A stretch of DNA of 13,856 nucleotides from Leptolinea sp964404415. Its GTDB lineage: Bacteria > Chloroflexota > Anaerolineae > Anaerolineales > Anaerolineaceae. A model generated the notes under the pieces. It ran no database searches, had not been told where the DNA came from, and saw only the letters and a program-made list of their open reading frames with translations. The position numbers were made by a program, and so were the translations under genes. Below, piece after piece: positions 7,403-12,608 of the stretch (position 1 is its first letter; the number at the start of each line of letters is the position of its first letter). The stretch lies in contig CAYOKC010000103.1 in the NCBI GenBank assembly GCA_964404415.1, positions 1 through 13,856 of the forward strand. The letters run 5' to 3'.

Positions 7403-7420
7403 GTTGGGTCATGACCCAAC
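7399..7420 (+). repeat. REP palindrome copy 3 (GTAG on the plus side)
   Basis: GTAG at 7399-7402 is followed by the palindrome GTTGGGTCATGACCCAAC at 7403-7420. The outermost base of the right arm is lost, since A follows instead of C. The lipoprotein stop codon TAG (7400-7402) lies within the GTAG. Confidence 0.85.
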
Positions 7421-7471
7421 AAGTAGCCGATGGTAAAATCCCCTGTGACCATCAACAGGAGGATAAACCCG

Positions 7472-7942
7472 ATGACCACACCCACCGAACGCGGCGCGTT
7501 GATTAAACAGATCAAGAATTTCCCGGCTGACCTCGAAGCACTGCTGGCGATGTATGCCGATAACCAACTGGATACCCCGGTGCAGCCCGGCGAGTGGACG
7601 ATCCGGCAGATCGTGCATCACCTGCCGGACGCGCACATGAACGGCTTCATCCGTATGAAACTGGTGCTGGCTGAGAATAAACCCATCCTCAAGCCTTACG
7701 ACCAGGATGTATGGGCAACGCAGGCGGATATGAAGCTGCCTATTGAACCATCGCTGCTGATCCTGCGCGGCCTGCACGCGCGCTGGGCGGAACTGCTGGA
7801 GAACGTCACCGTGAGTGACTGGGAGCGCGGCGGCATTCACCTCGAGAACGGTCTGGTCACATTGGACCGGTTGCTGCAAATCTACTCCGGTCACGGCCAG
7901 GCGCACCTCGAGCAGATACAAAAACTGTCACCGAACAAGTAA
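7472..7942 (+). CDS. DinB-like putative metal-dependent hydrolase (YfiT type)
   Basis: A 156-residue four-helix-bundle protein of the DinB/YfiT superfamily. The probable metal ligands are H50 in IRQIVHHLPDAHMN (44-57) and H141 and H145 in SGHGQAHLEQI (139-149). The sequence PGEWTIRQIVHHLPDAHMN and KPYDQDVWA are close to Bacillus YfiT, which binds a divalent metal. Related proteins act as thiol transferases or hydrolases, but the reaction here is unknown. I chose ATG 7472 because AGGAGG lies at 7457-7462 and the family begins there; an upstream in-frame ATG at 7430 adds 14 residues without family similarity. It is followed by REP copy 4 directly at its TAA stop. Confidence 0.85.
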   Translation: MTTPTERGALIKQIKNFPADLEALLAMYADNQLDTPVQPGEWTIRQIVHHLPDAHMNGFIRMKLVLAENKPILKPYDQDVWATQADMKLPIEPSLLILRGLHARWAELLENVTVSDWERGGIHLENGLVTLDRLLQIYSGHGQAHLEQIQKLSPNK

Positions 7943-7964
7943 GTTGGGTCATGACCCAACCTAC
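7943..7964 (-). repeat. REP palindrome copy 4 (GTAG on the minus side)
   Basis: The palindrome GTTGGGTCATGACCCAAC is at 7943-7960 and abuts the TAA stop of the DinB gene (7940-7942). GTAG is on the minus strand (CTAC at 7961-7964). The centre ATG (7951) is in frame with the next gene and could mislead start calling. Confidence 0.85.
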
Positions 7965-7998
7965 AGGTCAAACTATCACCAAAGGTATAACCCCGACG

Positions 7999-8601
7999 AT
8001 GACCCACCCCGCAGACAAAGACATCCTTTTTTTCCCATCAGAAGCTGATTTTCACGCCTGGCTGGAAGAGCATCACACCACCACGCGCGAACAGTGGGTG
8101 GGTTTTTTCAAGAAAGAATCCGGTAAACCATCGATCACCTATCCGGAATCGGTGGATGAAGCCCTGTGCTTCGGTTGGATCGACGGGCTTCGCCAGAAGA
8201 TCGACGATGAATCGTACCGGGTGCGCTTCACCCCGCGCAAACCGGGCAGCACTTGGAGTACCGTCAATGTTAAACGGGTGGAAGAGTTGACCGCCCTCGG
8301 CCGCATGCTTCCGCCCGGGTTGGCGGCATTCGAAGTTCGCAAAGAAAAAGCATTTGGCGAGTATACGTATGATAACCGCAGCCCGGATATGCCCGAACCG
8401 TATGCCGGCATACTGAAACAGAACGAGGCTGCCCTGGCGTATTATCAGGCGCAGCCGCCGTCATACCGAAAGGTGGTCAACTGGTATGTGGTTGCCGCCA
8501 AGAAAGAAGAGACGCGCCTGAAGCGGCTGGCTGAATTGATCGAGTGCTGCGCGGCAGGCCGGATGATCCCGGCGATGGAGAAGCTGAAAAAATTAAAGTA
8601 A
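7999..8601 (+). CDS. YdeI/OmpD-associated family protein
   Basis: A 200-residue protein of the YdeI/OmpD-associated (OmdA) family. Its N-terminal half shows the usual signatures: FFPSEADFHAWLEEHH (11-26), EALCFGWIDG (54-63) and RFTPRKPGSTWS (76-87). The C-terminal part ends in a Lys-rich helix typical of the family (RMIPAMEKLKKLK). E. coli YdeI relatives have been linked to polymyxin or bacteriocin resistance, but the molecular activity is not known. I prefer ATG 7999: an upstream in-frame ATG at 7951 lies inside a REP palindrome and would add 16 residues unlike the family. AAAGG lies 13 bases before 7999, rather far, and a TATAAC sequence ends seven bases before it. Confidence 0.8.
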   Translation: MTHPADKDILFFPSEADFHAWLEEHHTTTREQWVGFFKKESGKPSITYPESVDEALCFGWIDGLRQKIDDESYRVRFTPRKPGSTWSTVNVKRVEELTALGRMLPPGLAAFEVRKEKAFGEYTYDNRSPDMPEPYAGILKQNEAALAYYQAQPPSYRKVVNWYVVAAKKEETRLKRLAELIECCAAGRMIPAMEKLKKLK

Positions 8602-8613
8602 TATACGAGCGAT

Positions 8614-8636
8614 GTAGGTTGGGTCATGACCCAACC
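8614..8636 (+). repeat. REP palindrome copy 5 (GTAG on the plus side)
   Basis: GTAG is at 8614-8617 and the perfect 20-bp core (centre AT) at 8617-8636. It sits between the convergent YdeI-like and RAYT genes, eight bases from the RAYT stop, and may also serve as a two-way transcript end. Confidence 0.88.
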
Positions 8637-8644
8637 ACACCATT

Positions 8645-9175
8645 CTATTCAAGATAATCTCCGGTGATCAGCTCTCTTTCGGGCTTCCATGACGGGGGAT
8701 AGCAGCCATTCTTAACAAATTTCCGGAAACTTGAAAACGCCCAATCCTCCGGAGATTCTGTCACCCCGTGTTTAACCGGATTGTAATGGATGTACTCGAT
8801 ATGATTGTTCAGATCCTGATCATCGCGGATGACATGTTCCCAGTAACGCCGCTGCCAGATTTGTCTTTCTTTCTTGGATACCCGGGCAAGTGAAATTTGC
8901 TCATCCATCGAGGGGAGGATCATGCGCGAGAAATAATGTTTGATAAACCTCCACCGGGCTGGGTAATCCGCGTCGCCTTCCGGTAATGTCCAGATCATGT
9001 GAATGTGATCCGGCATAATCACATGCGCATCAATGTTAAATGGACGGTCTTTCATCACAATGGCAAACGCCCGCCGGAGATCATCAATTCTTTCGATTAA
9101 AATCGGGCGCCGTTCAAATGTTACAACTGTATAGAAATATGTCCCACCTTCTATGTGTTGACGACGATAACGCAT
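8645..9175 (-). CDS. REP-associated tyrosine transposase (RAYT, Y1/HUH superfamily)
   Basis: A 176-residue single-strand DNA transposase-like enzyme of the Y1_Tnp/IS200-like superfamily. The HUH motif is H57-I58-H59 in PDHIHMIW. The nucleophilic Tyr is most likely Y128 in HIEYIHYNPVKHG (125-137), followed by the N-P that marks RAYTs. The RAYT-type block WQRRYWEHVIRDD (107-119) and the start RYRRQHIEGGTYFYTVVTF are also typical. RAYTs bind and cut REP hairpins beside a GTAG-like tetranucleotide, and palindromes of that form flank this gene on both sides. All key residues are present, so it may be active. No ribosome-binding site precedes the ATG; a TATAAT box ends five bases before it. Confidence 0.9.
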   Translation of the reverse strand: MRYRRQHIEGGTYFYTVVTFERRPILIERIDDLRRAFAIVMKDRPFNIDAHVIMPDHIHMIWTLPEGDADYPARWRFIKHYFSRMILPSMDEQISLARVSKKERQIWQRRYWEHVIRDDQDLNNHIEYIHYNPVKHGVTESPEDWAFSSFRKFVKNGCYPPSWKPERELITGDYLE

Positions 9176-9180
9176 ATCTA

Positions 9181-9186
9181 ATTATA
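9181..9186 (-). promoter_or_regulatory. -10 box of the RAYT gene, predicted leaderless start
   Basis: A perfect TATAAT on the minus strand is followed by five bases and the ATG at 9175. No clear -35 is seen at 16-18 bases upstream. Expression may be weak, as is usual for transposases. Confidence 0.45.
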
Positions 9187-9205
9187 TAAATAAATAAAAA
9201 CCCCG

Positions 9206-9227
9206 TGCTATACTTACATTGTAAGTA
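9206..9227 (+). promoter_or_regulatory. Extended -10 promoter with overlapping operator-like dyad, for the toxin-antitoxin operon
   Basis: TGCTATACT (9206-9214) is an extended -10 element (TGn-TATACT). The dyad TACTTAC-ATT-GTAAGTA (9211-9227) overlaps it and the expected start site near 9221. AbrB/MazE-type antitoxins commonly repress their own operon by binding such dyads. The resulting leader would contain REP copy 6. The dyad also lies upstream of the RAYT gene and might affect that gene instead. Confidence 0.45.
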
Positions 9228-9242
9228 CGAAACTAGCCCGAA

Positions 9243-9265
9243 GGTTGGGTCAAGACCCAACCTAC
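9243..9265 (-). repeat. REP palindrome copy 6 (GTAG on the minus side)
   Basis: Core GGTTGGGTC-AA-GACCCAACC is at 9243-9262, with GTAG on the minus strand (CTAC at 9262-9265). The centre dinucleotide is AA. It is upstream of the RAYT gene and in the predicted 5' leader of the antitoxin mRNA. Confidence 0.87.
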
Positions 9266-9307
9266 AAATGCAAGTGTAAGCACAGCCAGAAAATTCAGGA
9301 GGCATCC

Positions 9308-9556
9308 ATGCTACGGCGATTGTTTAAAACCGGAAACAGCGTTGTTCTCTCTTTGCCCCGTGAAATGTTGGAATCCCTGAGCCTGGCCGATGGTGACGAG
9401 GTAAGCCTGGCGCTGGACGAGGATAACGGCCGCCGCCTGATCGTCACCAAAGTGGAAAAAACCACACCCGCCACCGGGGTGGACGCCGACTTTTCCGGCC
9501 ATCTGGAAGAATTCATCAACCAGTACCGCTCTGAACTGGAAGATCTCTCCAGATGA
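9308..9556 (+). CDS. AbrB/MazE/SpoVT-type antitoxin
   Basis: An 82-residue protein. Residues 1-50 form a swapped-hairpin AbrB DNA-binding domain: RRLFKTGNSVVLSLPREML (3-21), then a Leu-rich turn and GDEVSLAL (29-36). The acidic C-terminal part (about 55-82, ending HLEEFINQYRSELEDLSR) would wrap the toxin and neutralise it. As a dimer it should also repress the operon. I chose ATG 9308 because AGGAGG is at 9297-9302; an upstream in-frame TTG at 9245 is inside the REP palindrome. The stop codon TGA overlaps the ATG of the toxin gene, so the two are translationally coupled. Pairing of AbrB-type antitoxins with Doc toxins is known besides the classic Phd-Doc pair. Confidence 0.85.
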   Translation: MLRRLFKTGNSVVLSLPREMLESLSLADGDEVSLALDEDNGRRLIVTKVEKTTPATGVDADFSGHLEEFINQYRSELEDLSR

Positions 9557-9960
9557 CCCTCTACCTGTCACCGCAGCAGGTTCTGTTTATCCATTACCGC
9601 CTGATCCACGAGACCGGCGGTCAGCCGGGTGTGCGCGACCTTTCGGCGTTGACGGACGCGCTGGCCCGTCCGCGGTATGTCGAAAACGGCGTGGAAGCAT
9701 ATCCCGGACTTTATAAAAAAGCGGCGGTGTTGCTGGAAGCCCTGCTGCAAAACAAACCTTTTATTGACGGCAACAGCCGCGCGGCCATTGGCGCGGTGGA
9801 TATGTTCCTGCGGCTCAACGGTCAGCGCCTGGGCGCGGATGGACCGGAAATGGCGCGTTTTATCACCCGCTGCGCGCAATCACCGGTCAGCATTGAATAC
9901 AGCGTGGCCTGGCTGTGGCAGTTTGCCCGTCCGTTGAAAAAGCCGTCAACGGCTGGCTAA
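9553..9960 (+). CDS. Doc-like (death-on-curing) Fic-fold toxin with altered catalytic motif
   Basis: A 135-residue protein, typical for Doc. The start TLYLSPQQVLFIHYRLIHETGG and RDLSALTDALARPR (28-41) are Doc hallmarks. The Fic loop reads N67-K68-P69-F70-I71-D72-G73-N74-S75-R76, where the family has H-x-F-x-D-(A/G)-N-K-R. The His that serves as catalytic base is Lys, and the conserved Lys after Asn is Ser; Phe, Asp, Asn and Arg remain. Doc proteins phosphorylate EF-Tu, while most Fic enzymes transfer AMP. The changes make loss or alteration of activity likely. It is coupled to the antitoxin through an ATGA overlap, and its stop overlaps the stop of the convergent XRE gene. Confidence 0.88.
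   Translation: MTLYLSPQQVLFIHYRLIHETGGQPGVRDLSALTDALARPRYVENGVEAYPGLYKKAAVLLEALLQNKPFIDGNSRAAIGAVDMFLRLNGQRLGADGPEMARFITRCAQSPVSIEYSVAWLWQFARPLKKPSTAG
9937..9954 (-). terminator. Intrinsic terminator of the XRE-cupin gene, inside the toxin gene
   Basis: On the minus strand AGCCG and CGGCT form a short stem around TTGA, followed by a run of T (complement of 9937-9941). It lies just after the XRE gene stop, within the last codons of the convergent toxin gene. Confidence 0.45.
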
Positions 9961-10508
9961 CTATAAAAAAGAATATTCGTCAGCCGGGCGGGGGACAGGC
10001 CGCTATTGGTCAATTCGTGCGGGAGACTACCGTCAAAGCGTAAAGCGTCACCGGGCTGCATGTCAAAACTGCCGGCATCCAGAACCAGGCGGATGGTTCC
10101 CTCTCTGACCAGGATAATCTCTTCCACTCCCTGTATATGACCGGTATTTCCCAGACGGCCGCCGGCAAGTATGGTCAGATCCAGAATTTCTGATTTTGTG
10201 TTTCCGGAATACGGAAATATGGTGTTTACCCGGTATCCTTCGGTTTCAGCCAGCACCGTTTGATCCCCTGCTTTTACCAGGGAGAATTCGGGTGCGGATT
10301 CTGCCATCAGGCGGGTAAGCGGTACTTTTAACCCTTCCGCAATTTTCCACAGCACCAGAATGGTGGGGTTCGTCCCACCGCGTTCAATTTCGCTCAGCAT
10401 GCTTTTGCTGACACCGGTAAGGTTGGCCAGGTCGTCAAGGGTCTGGCCTTTTTCCTTGCGTATCTGTTTGAGATTCCGGGAAACCTGTTCGTTGATTGAG
10501 TCGCTCAT
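9957..10508 (-). CDS. XRE-family regulator with C-terminal cupin domain
   Basis: A 183-residue two-domain regulator. The N-terminal helix-turn-helix runs from about 10 to 65, with LDDLANLTGVSKSMLSEIERG (24-44) and NPTILVLWKIAEGL (47-60). A cupin sensor domain follows from about 105 to 180, including GHIQGVEEIILVREGTIRL and QPGDALRFDGSLPHELTN. This layout is that of the PuuR/SutR-type regulators, which sense small metabolites. I start at ATG 10508, where the helix-turn-helix begins; the open frame continues upstream through the promoter region but gives unrelated residues. It diverges from a cupin-PhzF operon, which it probably regulates along with itself. Its TAG stop overlaps the toxin gene's TAA. 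Confidence 0.9.
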   Translation of the reverse strand: MSDSINEQVSRNLKQIRKEKGQTLDDLANLTGVSKSMLSEIERGGTNPTILVLWKIAEGLKVPLTRLMAESAPEFSLVKAGDQTVLAETEGYRVNTIFPYSGNTKSEILDLTILAGGRLGNTGHIQGVEEIILVREGTIRLVLDAGSFDMQPGDALRFDGSLPHELTNSGLSPARLTNILFYS

Positions 10509-10519
10509 AGCGTATCCTA

Positions 10520-10585
10520 TATATTGAATTAAAATACAATATACTATATAATCCTGTATAGAATATTTTCGTTCAATATAGTATA
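10520..10585. promoter_or_regulatory. Divergent operator region with repeated CAATATA motifs
   Basis: TTCAATATA occurs on the minus strand at 10520-10528 and on the plus strand at 10572-10580. CAATATACTATA (10537-10548) and CAATATAGTATA (10574-10585) are near-identical direct repeats 37 bases apart. The first two motifs overlap the -35 and -10 boxes of the plus-strand promoter, as expected for repressor sites, and the flanking XRE protein is the obvious candidate to bind them. Confidence 0.45.
10524..10552 (+). promoter_or_regulatory. Promoter of the cupin-PhzF operon
   Basis: TTGAAT (10524-10529) and TATAAT (10547-10552) are separated by exactly 17 bases. Transcription should start near 10559, about 40 bases before the cupin ATG. 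Confidence 0.65.
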
Positions 10586-10599
10586 CACCGGGAGAGGCT

Positions 10600-10992
10600 A
10601 TGGAAATCCGTAATCTGCACCAGCTTTCAGGCAGCCTTGTCAAAGATGAGAAATCTGATATTCAGGTATTGAGATTGACCGATGACGTAATGTCGATCTA
10701 TCTGGCGCGCCTGACGGCCGGCAGGAAGTTACCGGCGCATTACCACTCGCACGGTCGGGAGGTATACCAGATCCTGGCCGGTGACGGCCGGTTTGAAATG
10801 GGGGAACTGAAAGAGTATGGCGTACAATGGACAGTCAACCGGGTGGTGGGCGCCGGGGATATTTTTGAGGTACCGGAAGGCGCTGTTCACCGCCTGACAG
10901 GCGGAGATGAAGACCTGCAACTGATCTTCTTCACGTCTCCCGCGCATCTGGGGGATGACCGCACGTTCATCACAGAGGAAAAACTGAAATGA
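10600..10992 (+). CDS. Small single-domain cupin protein
   Basis: A 130-residue protein with one cupin barrel. Cupin motif 1 is H47-Y-H49-x-H51-x-x-E54 (AHYHSHGREVYQILAGDG, 46-63) and motif 2 is GDIFEVPEGAVHRL (86-99) with H97. These give a His-His-Glu-His set that can bind a divalent metal. The barrel may be an enzyme (isomerase, dioxygenase) or a binding protein; nothing decides this. GGGAGAGG lies just before the ATG. The gene ends in an ATGA overlap with phzF, so the two are translated together and probably act on the same small metabolite. Confidence 0.85.
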   Translation: MEIRNLHQLSGSLVKDEKSDIQVLRLTDDVMSIYLARLTAGRKLPAHYHSHGREVYQILAGDGRFEMGELKEYGVQWTVNRVVGAGDIFEVPEGAVHRLTGGDEDLQLIFFTSPAHLGDDRTFITEEKLK

Positions 10993-11870
10993 AGTCATTG
11001 AAATTCAAAAAGATAGACGCGTTCACCGGCAGCGGCTCGTCCGGCAATCCAGCCGGGTATATCCATCTGGACAGACCCGGCGAGCTGACCGAAGCCGAGA
11101 TGCAACGTATTGGGTACGAACTTAAGGGATTCGTCAGTGAGGTGGGGTTTGCCTGGCAGGAGGGCGGCCTGTATAACCTGCGCTACTTCTCGTCAGACAG
11201 TGAGGTAGCCTTTTGCGGCCACGCCACCATTGCCATCCTGTATGACCTGCTGAAATCCAGCCCTGAACCCGAGGTCACCTTCCGGGTTAAGGCCGGCGAC
11301 CTGACGGCGTACAACCGCGTCAAGGAAGAGGATGCCGTTTATATCACCGCGCCGACGCCTCAGTTTCTTGACCGGAACATTTCTGCCGTTGACATAGCCG
11401 AGCTACTGGGCATCACCCCGGATGATATTGATCCATCCATGCCCATACGCGTGATCGACGCCGGTCTGCGCACCCTGCATGTGCCGGTGAAAACACTGGA
11501 TATCATTCTGACCATGCACCCGGATGAAGCCCGGCTGCGCCAGTTCAGCCTGGACCATGAGTTTGATATCACCCACGTGTTCTCCGCCCAAACGGCCGGC
11601 GCGTCCAACCGCTATCGCGTGCGGGTATTCCCCCCGCGCTTTGGCTACCTGGAAGACCCGGCGACCGGTTCGGGGAATTCAGCGTTCGGTTATTATCTGA
11701 TCGCAGAAAATCTGTGGCCGGGTGACATGTCACTGGAGCAGGGACCTTCCCGCGAAAATCCGAACATCGTGAAGATCAAGCGGCAGACAGTCAACGGGGA
11801 GGAACGCATTCTGTTCGGCGGCAGCGCCACCACGCGGATCGTGGGTGAATATCAACTGCATTCTTTCTAG
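10989..11870 (+). CDS. PhzF-family isomerase/epimerase
   Basis: A 293-residue protein, full length for the PhzF/diaminopimelate-epimerase-like fold with its two related halves. The start FKKIDAFTGSGSSGNPAGY is characteristic. The probable catalytic acid is E51 in FVSEVGF; CGHATIA is at 76-82 and the second-half motif EDPATGSGNSAFGYYL at 222-237. Phenazine PhzF isomerises DHHA, but most genomic PhzF relatives have no phenazine neighbours and no known substrate. None of the other phz genes is here. With the cupin gene it forms a two-gene operon controlled by the divergent XRE-cupin regulator. A strong terminator follows. Confidence 0.9.
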   Translation: MKSLKFKKIDAFTGSGSSGNPAGYIHLDRPGELTEAEMQRIGYELKGFVSEVGFAWQEGGLYNLRYFSSDSEVAFCGHATIAILYDLLKSSPEPEVTFRVKAGDLTAYNRVKEEDAVYITAPTPQFLDRNISAVDIAELLGITPDDIDPSMPIRVIDAGLRTLHVPVKTLDIILTMHPDEARLRQFSLDHEFDITHVFSAQTAGASNRYRVRVFPPRFGYLEDPATGSGNSAFGYYLIAENLWPGDMSLEQGPSRENPNIVKIKRQTVNGEERILFGGSATTRIVGEYQLHSF

Positions 11871-11894
11871 AAAAAATCCTTATCCCATGAACAG

Positions 11895-11923
11895 AAACCC
11901 CGTGCCGCTCCGGCACGGGGTTT
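11895..11923 (+). terminator. Strong GC-rich hairpin terminator after phzF
   Basis: A 13-bp perfect stem (11895-11907 with 11911-11923) around a CTC loop. It begins AAACCCCG and ends CGGGGTTT, so three T close the stem and the structure may work on both strands. It starts 25 bases after the phzF stop. Confidence 0.75.
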
Positions 11924-11985
11924 GCATTCATACAGGGTGAGACATCCCGAAGATTACTGGTTGGGTGCCGGGAAGGAGATTTTTG

Positions 11986-12501
11986 ATGATCGAGGTTATC
12001 CGAAAAGCCCTGAATTCCCAGTTTGCGGCTGCCCTGAAAATGCTTGAACATGCGGTGAATGATTGTCCGCCTGAGTTGTGGCAGGGCCGTCTCTGGAATG
12101 AACATGAACTCAAACCAGAATTTGCCGAGTTCTGGTACATCGTGTATCACACCCTGTTCTGGACCGACCTGTACCTTACCGGCCAATATGATGGGTTCAT
12201 GCCTCCAGTGCCATTCACCCTTAAGGAACTTGACCCGGCCGGTGTGCTGCCGGATCGTCTTTACAGCAGGGGAGAATTGTTGGTTTACCTGTCGCATTGC
12301 CGGGAGAAATCAGATACTCTAATCAACGCCCTGACGGAAGAACACGCGGGTCGGATCTGTCATCTCAAGTGGGGGGATGTCACCTACGTAGAATTGTTAC
12401 TGGATACCCTGCGCCACATTCAGGAACATACCGCGCAATTGAACCTGTATCTGGGTCAAACGCGCAACAACCCCGCTCGCTGGGTGTCACTGGATCAATA
12501 A
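11986..12501 (+). CDS. DinB superfamily protein
   Basis: A 171-residue protein with the DinB four-helix layout. The probable metal-binding His are H55 in YIVYHTLFWTDLYL (51-64) and H144 and H148 in LRHIQEHTAQLNLYLG (142-157). The motif of a helix-one His and a final H-x-x-x-H helix is that of the DinB/YfiT group. Activity is unknown; characterised relatives use low-molecular-weight thiols. I chose ATG 11986 because AAGGAG is at 11973-11978; the upstream in-frame GTG at 11965 has no binding site. It is only distantly like the other DinB-type protein of the window (7472-7942), so a recent duplication is unlikely. Confidence 0.8.
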   Translation: MIEVIRKALNSQFAAALKMLEHAVNDCPPELWQGRLWNEHELKPEFAEFWYIVYHTLFWTDLYLTGQYDGFMPPVPFTLKELDPAGVLPDRLYSRGELLVYLSHCREKSDTLINALTEEHAGRICHLKWGDVTYVELLLDTLRHIQEHTAQLNLYLGQTRNNPARWVSLDQ

Positions 12502-12548
12502 TGCACAGGGTTAACAGTCGGTTAATCGTGCTATGGTTTTTGGATTCG

Positions 12549-12561
12549 CAGATTAAATCTG
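12549..12561. promoter_or_regulatory. Short dyad upstream of the metallophosphoesterase genes
   Basis: CAGATT-A-AATCTG is a perfect 6+1+6 palindrome. It lies between a possible -35 (TTGGAT 12540-12545) and -10 (TATGAT 12565-12570), whose 19-base spacing is longer than usual. It may be an operator or chance. Confidence 0.25.
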
Positions 12562-12608
12562 GAGTATGATTTCCACAGTACTTCCATTCCTGAAATTACA
12601 GGGGAAAC

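Larger units (their letters stand above)
8614..9265. mobile_element. REP-RAYT unit: transposase gene bracketed by inverted REP palindromes
   Basis: A RAYT gene (8645-9175, minus) lies between REP copy 5 (GTAG 8614-8617, plus side) and REP copy 6 (CTAC 9262-9265, so GTAG on the minus side). The two palindromes are therefore inverted with GTAG outward. The whole unit is 652 bp and matches the architecture described as a REPtron, in which a RAYT is flanked by the palindromes it acts on. Four further copies of the same palindrome lie elsewhere in the window. Boundaries are set by the GTAG tetranucleotides and could be a few bases wider. Confidence 0.75.

Noticed and set aside
4034..9265. CRISPR array or integron attC sites as explanation for the recurring palindromes
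   Set aside because: Spacing is irregular (about 0.1 to 3.2 kb) with whole genes between copies, no integrase or cas gene is present, and the dyads lack attC sub-structure; the RAYT neighbour explains them better.
10509..10643. N-terminal extension of the XRE-cupin protein by 45 residues
   Set aside because: It would run through the divergent promoter and into the cupin gene start, is not like the family, and the helix-turn-helix begins right after ATG 10508.
11959..11966. GGTTGGGT, the same as one REP arm
   Set aside because: No matching second arm follows and there is no GTAG beside it; an 8-base match is likely by chance.
12540..12570. Promoter TTGGAT/TATGAT for the phosphoesterase genes
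   Set aside because: The 19-base spacing and imperfect boxes are too weak for a separate call; mentioned only with the dyad.
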